Assembly (NCBI RefSeq): GCF_014643535.1
Contig: NZ_BMJQ01000014.1
Span: 124,001-188,000 of the forward strand
Direction: 5' to 3'
Origin: Aliidongia dinghuensis
GTDB taxonomy: Bacteria > Pseudomonadota > Alphaproteobacteria > ATCC43930 > CGMCC-115725
Length of the DNA stretch: 64,000 nt
The notes under the pieces were generated by a model. The model did no database searches and was not told the DNA's origin. It saw nothing but the letters and a program-made list of their open reading frames with translations. Below are positions 1 through 7,522 of this stretch, in pieces. A program made the position numbers and the translations under genes. Within the stretch, counting starts at the first letter, position 1. Each line of letters begins with the position of its first letter.

Positions 1-1194
1 CTGCTGGAACGCCTGCTCGAAATCCTTGGCGATCAAGGTGCGCAGGCGCTGGGCCTTCAGGTAATAGGCGTCGTAATAGCCGGCCGATAGCACATAGGTG
101 CCGATCAGCACGCGCCGCTTCACCTCCGCGCCGAAGCCTTCGGCCCGGGTGTTCTCGTACATCTCGTCGAGCGAGGCGCCCGGCACGCGCAGGCCGAAGC
201 GCACGCCGTCGTAGCGCGAGAGGTTGGCCGAGGCCTCGGCCGGCGCGATGATGTAATAGGTCGGCAGCGCGTACTTGGTCATCGGCAGGCTGATCTCGAC
301 CGGCGTGGCGCCCGCCGCCTTCATCCAGTCGATGCCCTGCTGCCACAGCGCCTCGATCTCGGCCGGCATGCCGTCGAGGCGGTATTCCTTGGGAATGCCG
401 ACGCGCAAGCCCCGGATGTCGCCGGTGAGTGCCGCCTTGAAGTCCGGCACGGCGAGCGGTGCCGAGGTCGAATCCTTCGGATCATGGCCGGCCATGACGC
501 TGAGCATGATCGCCGCGTCCTCGACCGTGCGGGTCATAGGCCCCGCCTGATCGAGCGACGACGCGAAGGCGACGATGCCCCAGCGCGAGCAGCGGCCATA
601 GGTCGGCTTCAGCCCGACGATGCCGCAGAAACCGGCCGGCTGGCGGATCGAACCGCCGGTGTCGGTGCCGGTCGCCGCCAGCGCCAGGCGGGCGGCGACC
701 GAGGAGGCCGAACCGCCGGACGAGCCGCCCGGAACCAGCTGGCGATTGCCGCCTTCCTTGCTCCAGGGATTGATGACCGGGCCGTAATAGCTCGTCATGT
801 TCGACGAACCCATGGCGAACTCGTCGAGATTGAGTTTGCCCAGGCAGGTGGCGCCGGCATCCCACAGCTTCTGCGTGATGGTCGACTCATAGGGCGGCTT
901 GAAGCCGTCCAGGATGTGCGAGGCGGCCGTGGTCAGCACGCCCTTGGTGCAGAACAGGTCCTTGATCGCGATCGGCAGGCCCTCGAGCACGCCGCCCTCG
1001 CCGCGCGCCAGGCGCTCGTCGCTCGCCTTCGCCATATCGAGCGCCTTCTCCGGCGTCTCGGTGATGAAGGCGTTCAAATCGCGCGACGCCTCGATCGCGG
1101 CGATATGCGCCTTCGCAAGCTCGACGGCGGAGAATTTCCTGTCGGCCAGCCCCTTGCGGGCGGACGCCAGGGTCAAATCGGTAAAATCGCTCAT
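1..1194 (-). CDS. gatA: Glutamyl-tRNA(Gln) amidotransferase subunit A, C-terminus cut by window edge
   Basis: Amidase subunit of the GatCAB complex, which converts misacylated Glu-tRNA(Gln) (and often Asp-tRNA(Asn)) to the amide form in the cytoplasm. About 398 codons are visible out of roughly 490 usual for the family, so the C-terminus lies before position 1. The amidase-signature catalytic triad region is visible: the Lys in AIKDLF and the glycine/serine-rich PGGSSGGSA loop, followed by GTDTGGSIRQPA. The ATG at 1194 overlaps the gatC stop codon (TAATG), which indicates translational coupling and fixes the start. gatB is not in the window and may lie beyond position 1. Identification is secure. 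Confidence 0.96.
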   Translation of the reverse strand, partial: MSDFTDLTLASARKGLADRKFSAVELAKAHIAAIEASRDLNAFITETPEKALDMAKASDERLARGEGGVLEGLPIAIKDLFCTKGVLTTAASHILDGFKPPYESTITQKLWDAGATCLGKLNLDEFAMGSSNMTSYYGPVINPWSKEGGNRQLVPGGSSGGSASSVAARLALAATGTDTGGSIRQPAGFCGIVGLKPTYGRCSRWGIVAFASSLDQAGPMTRTVEDAAIMLSVMAGHDPKDSTSAPLAVPDFKAALTGDIRGLRVGIPKEYRLDGMPAEIEALWQQGIDWMKAAGATPVEISLPMTKYALPTYYIIAPAEASANLSRYDGVRFGLRVPGASLDEMYENTRAEGFGAEVKRRVLIGTYVLSAGYYDAYYLKAQRLRTLIAKDFEQAFQQ

Positions 1195-1481
1195 TACTCG
1201 ACCACCTTCGGCACGGTGAAGAAACCGTGCAGCGCACCGGGCGCGTTCTTCAGGATGTCGTCGGCCCGATTGCCGTCGGTCACCTTATCGGGACGCATCG
1301 GCAATGTGATGGCGGCGACGCTCGTCATCGGCTCGACACCTTGCGTGTCGACCTCGTCCAATTGCTCGACCCAATGGAGGATCTTGTTGAGCTCTTGGCC
1401 AAGCGCTTCGCGATCGGCTTCGGGAACCTTGATGCGTGCCAGGGTGGCGATGCGCGCCACGGTGGCCTTGTCCAACGACAT
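1194..1481 (-). CDS. gatC: Glutamyl-tRNA(Gln) amidotransferase subunit C
   Basis: Small GatC subunit, which wraps around GatA and stabilises the GatCAB amidotransferase. The 95-residue product starting MSLDKATVARIATLAR has the usual family length and the typical ELNKILHWVEQLDEVDT and final GFFTVPKVVE segments. An upstream in-frame codon at 1514 would add 11 unusual residues; the ATG at 1481 fits family length better. It is the first gene of a gatC-gatA operon and is divergent from ruvX across about 130 bp. Confidence 0.95.
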   Translation of the reverse strand: MSLDKATVARIATLARIKVPEADREALGQELNKILHWVEQLDEVDTQGVEPMTSVAAITLPMRPDKVTDGNRADDILKNAPGALHGFFTVPKVVE

Positions 1482-1612
1482 GAGATAAACCTCGGGGTCT
1501 TCCGGGAACGCCACCGCCGGAAGGTCCGCCTCGGGATCGCTCGTGCGGGAAAACCGAGCGCGGCCCAGGGCGTTGCCTGATCTCGACGGAAGCCGGAAGC
1601 TAGCACCCCATC

Positions 1613-2110
1613 ATGCCGATCCGCAACCCTACGGAACTCAAGGCCTGCCTCGCCCCGGGCGAGCGGCTCCTGGGGCTCGATCTCGGCACCAAGACGATCG
1701 GCCTCGCGCTCTCCGACACGCTGCTGATGGTGGCCTCGCCCTTGAAGACGCTGACGCGCGGCAAGTTCAAGGACGACGCGGCGGCACTGGCGGCACTCCG
1801 CCGCGAACATCGGGTGGGTGCGCTCGTCCTGGGCCTGCCCATCAACATGGATGGCACCGAGGGACCGCGCGCCCAAGCGACCCGCGCCTTCGCGCGCAAT
1901 CTGATGGCGATAGACGACCCGAACATCCTGTTCTGGGACGAGCGCCTGTCGACCGCTGCCGTGACGCGCGGCATGATCGAGGCCGATCTCTCGCGCAAGC
2001 GCCGGGCCGAGATCGTCGACAAGGCGGCGGCGGCCTATATCCTGCAGGGCGTGCTCGACCGGCTCGCCTATATGGCATCCGTACCACCCGCCCCTGATTC
2101 CGAGCCGTGA
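1613..2110 (+). CDS. ruvX: RuvX/YqgF family Holliday-junction resolvase-like protein
   Basis: RNase H-fold protein of the YqgF/RuvX family, linked to Holliday-junction processing and to pre-16S rRNA 5'-end maturation. The 165-residue product has the N-terminal GLDLGTKTIGLALSD strand-turn carrying the first catalytic Asp, the VLGLPINMDGT segment, and the FWDERLSTAAV motif with the second acidic pair. The ending VDKAAAAYILQGVLD is also typical. The start ATG lies 131 bp from divergent gatC. A glycosyltransferase-like gene follows after 13 nt and is probably co-transcribed. Confidence 0.93.
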   Translation: MPIRNPTELKACLAPGERLLGLDLGTKTIGLALSDTLLMVASPLKTLTRGKFKDDAAALAALRREHRVGALVLGLPINMDGTEGPRAQATRAFARNLMAIDDPNILFWDERLSTAAVTRGMIEADLSRKRRAEIVDKAAAAYILQGVLDRLAYMASVPPAPDSEP

Positions 2111-2123
2111 GCCTTATTGCGCC

Positions 2124-2771
2124 ATGACCGATCTGCAGCTGCGCATCGCGGTCGTCGTCCCGTCCGGCGACGTACTCCATGCCGATTTCGCCATGTCGCT
2201 CGCCCGGATGTGCGCCGCGACCCAGGGCCTCAGGCTCAATGTCATCAACACCAAGTCGTCGATCGTCGCGATCGCGCGCAACAACGGCGTCGAGCTCGCC
2301 CAGGAGTTCGACGCCCATTATCTCCTGTTCCTCGACAGCGACATGATGTTCCCGGAGGCGACGCTCCTGCGCCTCTTGATGCACCAGCGGGACATCGTGG
2401 GGGCGACATATCCGAAGCGCGTTCCGCCCTATAACGCGCTTGGCACCGTGCTGCCGGGCGACGTCTCCAAAACGGCGTCGGGCCTGATCGAGATGGCGCG
2501 CATTCCGACCGGCTGTCTGCTCGTCAAGATGAGCGTGTTCGAGCAGCTCGCCCGGCCCTATTTCCGTTTCGACGCGAACGAGACGACCGGCGACATTATC
2601 GGCGAGGACTATATCTTCTGCGACCGCGCGCGGTCCGCAGGCTTCCGCATCTGGTGCGACCCGGCGCTCTCGCACGAGATCGGCCACATTGGCCAGCAGG
2701 TGTTCAGGATTCCGCTGGTGCAATCGGCAGAAACCATACCGTCAGAAACCACACCTTCCGCGAGCCAATAA
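2124..2771 (+). CDS. Small GT-A-fold glycosyltransferase-like protein
   Basis: A 215-residue protein with GT2-like features. An N-terminal Rossmann-type strand (RIAVVVPSGD) is followed by IARNNGVELAQ and then FLDSDMMFPEAT, whose DxD triad would bind the metal and sugar nucleotide. IVGATYPKR and the later EDYIFCDRARSAGF, with an acidic pair at the usual catalytic-base position, also fit. Similar small proteins are found both in bacterial chromosomes and in phage or surface-glycan loci, so the acceptor cannot be inferred. It sits 13 nt after ruvX. The C-terminal tail contains a 15-bp near-duplication (2728-2757) encoding a repeated SETxP. Confidence 0.75.
   Translation: MTDLQLRIAVVVPSGDVLHADFAMSLARMCAATQGLRLNVINTKSSIVAIARNNGVELAQEFDAHYLLFLDSDMMFPEATLLRLLMHQRDIVGATYPKRVPPYNALGTVLPGDVSKTASGLIEMARIPTGCLLVKMSVFEQLARPYFRFDANETTGDIIGEDYIFCDRARSAGFRIWCDPALSHEIGHIGQQVFRIPLVQSAETIPSETTPSASQ
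2728..2757 (+). repeat. 15-bp tandem near-duplication at a gene 3' end
   Basis: Two adjacent 15-bp units starting CAGAAACCAYACC, identical at 13 of 15 positions, lie in frame in the last codons of the preceding glycosyltransferase-like gene, about a dozen bases before its stop. They encode the repeated SETxP in the tail. It is one of several short duplications at gene ends in this window. Confidence 0.7.
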
Positions 2772-2782
2772 CGCTTTACCGC

Positions 2783-2813
2783 TTGACCCGGGCCGGCGGC
2801 GGATCAATCTAGT
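2783..2813 (+). promoter_or_regulatory. Possible sigma70-type promoter for the gene at 2846
   Basis: TTGACC at 2783-2788 resembles a -35 box. CAATCT (16-bp spacing) or TCTAGT (19-bp spacing) could serve as -10. The match is weak and rests only on hexamer similarity in front of a separately spaced gene. Confidence 0.3.
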
Positions 2814-2845
2814 GGCAATCCTTTTGGCCCACGGACTTGGCTGCC

Positions 2846-3331
2846 ATGGTCGACGCCGTCACCGGCACTAGCACGGTTGCAACGCTCCAGATCGCCAACG
2901 CCAGCGCGCAGATCGCGGCGACGACGAACACGATCGCGAGCCAGATCGACGCTGCCCAGAGCAACGCCGGCCAAATCAACACCGGCTCGCCGCCCAGTGC
3001 CGTGTTCGGCTCGTCGGCAGTCTCGGCGCCACCGGTGACAGGGACTCAGCCGTCGAATGCCGCGGCTCAGGTGTTCCAGGCGCTGCAGACACCGCCCGCG
3101 GTCGGCACCAGCGCCACCGCACAGTCCGTCTCGCGCTCGCCGGCCTACGATGTGTCCTATCAGCCCAGCTCGCCCGCGGCCGATGGCCAGGGCCTGGTCG
3201 CGCGGCCGAACGAAAACCCGGTGCAGCAGACGGTCGAGGTCGCGACGGCCACGAACGCCTTCGCGGCCAATGTCCAGTCGCTGCAGACGACGAACCAGAT
3301 CAATCACAGAATCCTGGACGTGACGACCTGA
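2846..3331 (+). CDS. Hypothetical protein with a flagellar-rod-like C-terminal segment
   Basis: A 161-residue Ala/Thr/Gln-rich protein, using the ATG at 2846; an in-frame TTG at 2837 would add three residues. The N-terminal two thirds are low complexity with no signal peptide or membrane segment. Residues about 114-161 resemble the Flg_bbr_C domain of FlgC/FlgG: GLVARPNENPVQ, then a helix with NAFAANVQSLQTTNQ and a final ILDVTT. This matches the family pattern of P-N-x-N plus AYxANVxVxxTAxxM plus TLDI. No flagellar genes are adjacent. The similarity is my own reading; the protein could instead be an unrelated coiled coil. It is divorced from pyrB by an 84-bp gap. Confidence 0.6.
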   Translation: MVDAVTGTSTVATLQIANASAQIAATTNTIASQIDAAQSNAGQINTGSPPSAVFGSSAVSAPPVTGTQPSNAAAQVFQALQTPPAVGTSATAQSVSRSPAYDVSYQPSSPAADGQGLVARPNENPVQQTVEVATATNAFAANVQSLQTTNQINHRILDVTT

Positions 3332-3415
3332 GCCCGCGGAACATATCGGGCCGGATTTGCCGCGGGCGCTCAGCCAGTTGTCACCCACGGGACGGGGGCT
3401 TATACGTCTTGCCTC

Positions 3416-4375
3416 ATGGATAAGCTCCCTTCCCCGCTCTTCCCGCACCGGCACCTGCTCGGCATCGACGGCCTCAAGGCCGACGAGATCAGCGCGCTCC
3501 TCGACCTGGCCGAGGGCTATGTCGAGCAGAACCGCGCCGACGACAAGAAGCGCACGGTGCTGCGCGGCCGCACGATCATCAACCTGTTCTTCGAGAACTC
3601 GACGCGCACCCGCACCAGCTTCGAGCTGGCCGGCAAGCGCCTGGGCGCCGACGTCATCAACATGTCGGTCGACGGCACGTCCATCAAGAAGGGCGAGACG
3701 CTGATCGACACGGCGATGACCTTGAACGCCATGCACCTGGACGCGCTCGTCGTGCGCCATCACGAGAGCGGCGCCGTCCATCTCCTGGCCGACAAGATGA
3801 ACTGCGCGGTGATCAATGCCGGTGACGGCGCGCATGAGCACCCGACGCAGGCGCTGCTCGACGCGCTCACCATCCGCCGGCGCAAGGGCAGCCTCAAGGG
3901 CCTGACCGTCGCGATCTGCGGCGACATCCTGCACAGCCGCGTCGCCCGCTCCAACATCGCGCTCCTCAACATCATGGGGGCCCGCGTCCGGGTCGTCGCG
4001 CCGCGCACGCTGCTGCCGGCGCAGATCGAGCGCCTCGGCGTCGAGGTGTTCCACGACATGGCGCGCGGCTTGGCCGACGTCGACATCATCATGATGCTGC
4101 GCCTGCAGATGGAGCGGATGAACGGCAACTTCCTGCCGTCGCTGCGCGAGTATTTCCATTTCTACGGACTCGATCAGGCGAAGCTCGCCAAGGCCAAGCC
4201 CGACGCGCTCATCATGCATCCGGGGCCGATCAACCGCGGTGTCGAGATCGACAGCGCCGTCGCCGACGACATCGACCGCAGCCTGATCCTGGGCCAGGTC
4301 GAGATGGGCGTCGCCGTGCGCATGGCGTGCCTCGACCTGCTGCTGCGCACCGACGAAAAGCGGAACGACGCCTGA
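3416..4375 (+). CDS. pyrB: Aspartate carbamoyltransferase catalytic subunit
   Basis: Catalyses carbamoyl phosphate plus aspartate to N-carbamoylaspartate, the committed step of pyrimidine synthesis. The 319-residue product has the phosphate-binding STRTRTSFE (around residue 62), the RHHESGAVH segment, HPTQALLD (around 142), the DILHSRVARSN turn and HPGPINRGVEI (around 268). No regulatory subunit PyrI is adjacent. The stop overlaps the pyrC start (TGATG), so the two are translationally coupled, as in genomes where PyrB forms a dodecamer with a PyrC homologue. Confidence 0.97.
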   Translation: MDKLPSPLFPHRHLLGIDGLKADEISALLDLAEGYVEQNRADDKKRTVLRGRTIINLFFENSTRTRTSFELAGKRLGADVINMSVDGTSIKKGETLIDTAMTLNAMHLDALVVRHHESGAVHLLADKMNCAVINAGDGAHEHPTQALLDALTIRRRKGSLKGLTVAICGDILHSRVARSNIALLNIMGARVRVVAPRTLLPAQIERLGVEVFHDMARGLADVDIIMMLRLQMERMNGNFLPSLREYFHFYGLDQAKLAKAKPDALIMHPGPINRGVEIDSAVADDIDRSLILGQVEMGVAVRMACLDLLLRTDEKRNDA

Positions 4376-5667
4376 TGCCCTCGACGCTGTTCAAGAACGC
4401 CCGCCTCATCGACCCCTGGACGCATCTCGACCAGGCGGGCGACCTGCTCGCCGTCGACGGCACGATCCGCGCGGTCGGCGCCGATGCCGCCCCCGCGGCG
4501 CCGGCCGATGCGGTCATCATCGATTGCGCCGGCCAATGCCTGGCGCCCGGCCTCGTCGACATGCGCGTGCACCTGTCCGAGCCTGGCCACGAGCATCTGG
4601 AAGACATCGAGACGACGAGTCGCTCCGCCGTCGCCGGCGGCATCACCTCGCTGGTGGCATTGCCCGGCACCGAGCCGGTGCTGGACGACGTCTCGACCGT
4701 CGAGTTCGTGTCGCGTCGCGCCCGAAAGCTGGGGCTGGTCAATATCTATGCCTATGGCGCCGCGACCCGCGGCCTCGCCGGCAAGGAGCTGACCGAGATG
4801 GGCCTGTTGGCGCAGGCCGGCGCCGTGGGCTTCACCGATGGCGGCAGGGCGATCGCCGACGCGCTCGTCATGCGGCGCGCCTTGAGCTACGCCCGCACCT
4901 TCGACCAGCTGATCGTGCAGCACCCGGAGGAGCCGAAACTTGCCGCCGGCGGTGCGGTGACCGAGGGCGAGGTCGCGACGCGGCTCGGCCTGCCCGGCAT
5001 CACGCCCGCGGCCGAACTCATCATGGTCGAGCGCGACCTGCGCCTGGTCGAGATCACCGGCGCCCGCTACCACGTGGCCCATGTCTCGACCGCGGCCGCG
5101 ATCGAGGCGATCCGCCACGCCAAGGCGCACGGCCTGCCGGTGAGCTGCGACACGGCGCCCGCCTATTTCATGCTGAACGAGACGGCGATCGAGGAATACC
5201 GCACCTTCACCAAGCTCTCGCCGCCGCTCCGGCCCGAGGCCGACCGACGCGCCGTGGTCGAGGGCCTGCGCGATGGCACGATCGACGCGATCGCCTCCGA
5301 CCATCACCCGCACGACCAGGATTCGAAGCGCCTGCCCTTCACCTCGGCCGCCGCCGGCATCGTCGGGCTCGAAACCCTGCTACCGCTGGCGCTGACGCTG
5401 CATCACAAGGGCGAGGTGCCGCTGCTGCGCGTGCTGCGCGCGCTGACCCAGGCGCCGGCCGACATTTTGCGCCTGCCGATCGGCCGTCTCGCCGTGGGGG
5501 CCGCCGCCGACCTGGTGCTGTTCGACCTGGACCGGCCCCACCGCATCCGGGCCGACCAGTTCAAGTGCAAGGCGCGCAACACGCCGTTCGACGGGCTGCC
5601 CGTCCAGGGCACCGTGCTCAAGACCTTCGTCGCCGGCCGCAACGTCCATAGCAGCGACCGGGCCTGA
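4375..5667 (+). CDS. pyrC: Dihydroorotase homologue with degenerate metal site
   Basis: Amidohydrolase-superfamily protein of 430 residues, homologous to type I dihydroorotase (carbamoylaspartate to dihydroorotate). Family landmarks are LVDMRVHLSEPG (60-71), IVQHPEEP, YHVAHVSTAAA, SPPLRPEADRRA and the catalytic-Asp loop SDHHPHDQDSKR (around 306). The usual HxH metal motif before LREPG reads R64-V-H66, and the substrate-binding Arg of HLREPG is Ser68. The first zinc-ligand His is therefore missing, which is seen in non-catalytic or single-metal PyrC homologues that stay bound to PyrB. The ATG at 4375 is chosen because it overlaps the pyrB stop. It is either a structural partner of PyrB or a divergent enzyme. 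Confidence 0.9.
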   Translation: MPSTLFKNARLIDPWTHLDQAGDLLAVDGTIRAVGADAAPAAPADAVIIDCAGQCLAPGLVDMRVHLSEPGHEHLEDIETTSRSAVAGGITSLVALPGTEPVLDDVSTVEFVSRRARKLGLVNIYAYGAATRGLAGKELTEMGLLAQAGAVGFTDGGRAIADALVMRRALSYARTFDQLIVQHPEEPKLAAGGAVTEGEVATRLGLPGITPAAELIMVERDLRLVEITGARYHVAHVSTAAAIEAIRHAKAHGLPVSCDTAPAYFMLNETAIEEYRTFTKLSPPLRPEADRRAVVEGLRDGTIDAIASDHHPHDQDSKRLPFTSAAAGIVGLETLLPLALTLHHKGEVPLLRVLRALTQAPADILRLPIGRLAVGAAADLVLFDLDRPHRIRADQFKCKARNTPFDGLPVQGTVLKTFVAGRNVHSSDRA

Positions 5668-5671
5668 CGGC

Positions 5672-6271
5672 ATGGCGTTCGACCCGACGGCGCTGGCCGC
5701 GACGATCGTCCTGGCCTATCTCCTGGGCTCGATCCCGTTCGGCCTGGTGCTGACGCGCCTGTTTGGCGCCGGCGACATCCGCAAGATCGGCTCGGGCAAC
5801 ATCGGCGCCACCAACGTGCTTCGCACCGGGCGCAAGGGGCTGGCGGCCGCGACCCTCATCCTCGACGGCGGCAAGGGTGCCGTCGCCGTCGGTCTCGCCG
5901 ATCATTGCAGCACGGATCTCGCGATTTTCGCCGCCGGTGCCGCGCTGGTGGGCCATCTGTTCCCGGTCTGGCTCCGCTTCAAGGGTGGCAAGGGTGTTGC
6001 CACCACGCTCGGCGTCCTGCTCGCCATCGCCTGGCCGGTCGGCGTCGTCGCCTGCCTCGTCTGGCTGCTGGTCGCCTTCACGCTGCGCTATTCCTCACTC
6101 GCTGCCCTGGTCGCGATCGGCACGAGCCCGGTCGTCGCCTTGTTCCTGGCTGACGGGCCGCGCGCGATCCTGGCGCTGCTCATGGCCGTGCTGGTGTTCG
6201 CCCGCCACCACGAGAACATCCGCCGGCTCGCAAGCGGCACCGAGAGCAAGATCAAGCTCAAGAAGGCCTGA
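5672..6271 (+). CDS. plsY: Acyl-phosphate:glycerol-3-phosphate acyltransferase
   Basis: Inner-membrane enzyme that makes lysophosphatidate from acyl-phosphate and glycerol-3-phosphate. The 199-residue, multi-spanning product shows the three PlsY motifs: GSIPFGLVLTRLFG with IRKIGSGNIGATN, then GHLFPVWLRFKGGKGVAT, and a final FARHHENIRRL. It follows pyrC by 4 nt, so pyrB-pyrC-plsY is one transcription unit. Confidence 0.96.
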   Translation: MAFDPTALAATIVLAYLLGSIPFGLVLTRLFGAGDIRKIGSGNIGATNVLRTGRKGLAAATLILDGGKGAVAVGLADHCSTDLAIFAAGAALVGHLFPVWLRFKGGKGVATTLGVLLAIAWPVGVVACLVWLLVAFTLRYSSLAALVAIGTSPVVALFLADGPRAILALLMAVLVFARHHENIRRLASGTESKIKLKKA

Positions 6272-6336
6272 GGGCGACATTTCGGTCTCTCAGCCACCAG
6301 TTGACGCCCGCGCGCCGCATGGTCATGATTTGTTCC

Positions 6337-7467
6337 ATGCCGTCCGACGCGATTCTCAATCCCCAGGAGCGGCTCGACTGGCTGCGGCTTATCCGCACGG
6401 AGAATGTCGGGCCGGTCACCTTTCATCAGCTGCTGCAGCGCCACGGCTCGGCCGCGGCGGCGCTCGCCGCCTTGCCTGAACTCGCCCGGCGCGGCGGCCG
6501 GCGCAATTTCACGGTCTTTTCGCGCGAGCAGGCGGAGCGCGAGCTCGCCGCCGTGCATCGGCTGGATGCCCGGCTCGTCGCCTGGGGCGAGCCGGACTAT
6601 CCGCCGGCCTTGGCGCCGCTCGACGATGCGCCGCCGCTTCTGACCGTGCTCGGCCGCGGCGATCTTACGCACCGGCGTTCGATCGCGCTCGTCGGCGCGC
6701 GCAACGCGTCGGCTGCCGGCCAGCGCTTCGCGCGCGAGATGGCCTACGACCTGGCGCGCGCCGGCTTCGTCGTGACCTCCGGCCTCGCGCGCGGCATCGA
6801 TGCGGCGGCTCATGGCGGCGCCCTCGCCCACGGCACGGTCGCGGTGGTCGGTGGCGGCGCCGACGTGGTCTATCCCGAGGAGAATCGCGGTCTCTATGAA
6901 GAAATCGTCGAGCGCGGCGCGGTCATGGCCGAAAGCCCGGTCGGCACCGTGCCGCAGGCACGGCACTTCCCACGGCGCAACCGGCTCATCTCCGGCATGT
7001 CGGACGGTGTGGTGGTGATCGAGGCGGCGCTTCGTTCCGGCTCCCTCATCACCGCGCGATTCGCCGCCGAGCAAGGCCGCGAGGTGTTTGCCGTGCCGGG
7101 CTCGCCGCTCGACCCGCGCTGCCGCGGCACCAACGACTTGATCCGCCACGGCGCCACACTGGTCGAGGGTGCCGAGGACGTGCTGACGGCGCTCGCGGCC
7201 TTGAGCGGGCGCGACGCCATCCCGCCCGTGCCTCGGCGGGTGCCACCCAGACCGCAACCGCCGAGGCCGCCGCCGGAAACGAGCCCGGCGGAGATCGAGG
7301 CGGCTGAGAAATCGGTCACAGGACTGTTGGGTCCGACGCCGGTTACGGTTGACGAACTTCTCCGCCAATGCCACTTGTCGCCGTCGATCATCGCAACGGT
7401 CCTGCTCGAGCTGGAACTGGCGGGGCGCCTGGACCGTCATCCCGGCGGTCTCGTCTCGCTGCGATGA
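6337..7467 (+). CDS. dprA: DNA-processing protein DprA
   Basis: Rossmann-fold DprA/Smf protein that loads RecA on incoming single-stranded DNA in natural transformation. About 376 residues from the ATG at 6337 (MPSDAILNPQERL); upstream ATGs at 6319 and 6325 and a TTG at 6301 are possible but add an unconserved stretch. An N-terminal SAM-like region is followed by the core GARNASAAGQRFARE, SGLARGIDAAAHGGAL, RNRLISGMSDGVVVIEA and SGSLITARFAAEQGREVFAVPGS. A Pro-rich linker then leads to a C-terminal winged-helix domain (VTGLLGPTPVTVDELLRQC). topA follows, a common pairing. Confidence 0.95.
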   Translation: MPSDAILNPQERLDWLRLIRTENVGPVTFHQLLQRHGSAAAALAALPELARRGGRRNFTVFSREQAERELAAVHRLDARLVAWGEPDYPPALAPLDDAPPLLTVLGRGDLTHRRSIALVGARNASAAGQRFAREMAYDLARAGFVVTSGLARGIDAAAHGGALAHGTVAVVGGGADVVYPEENRGLYEEIVERGAVMAESPVGTVPQARHFPRRNRLISGMSDGVVVIEAALRSGSLITARFAAEQGREVFAVPGSPLDPRCRGTNDLIRHGATLVEGAEDVLTALAALSGRDAIPPVPRRVPPRPQPPRPPPETSPAEIEAAEKSVTGLLGPTPVTVDELLRQCHLSPSIIATVLLELELAGRLDRHPGGLVSLR

Positions 7468-7522
7468 ACCATCGCCCAAGCTCCGCATTGAGCGATTTCG
7501 AAGAAGGGTTACCGGCCGCCTC

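Noticed and set aside
2124..2771. Phage origin of the small glycosyltransferase
   Set aside because: No phage genes or att-like repeats nearby, and base composition does not stand out from its neighbours.
2804..4219. 471-residue open frame antisense to pyrB and its upstream gene
   Set aside because: Spans several real genes in antisense and has no recognisable domain.
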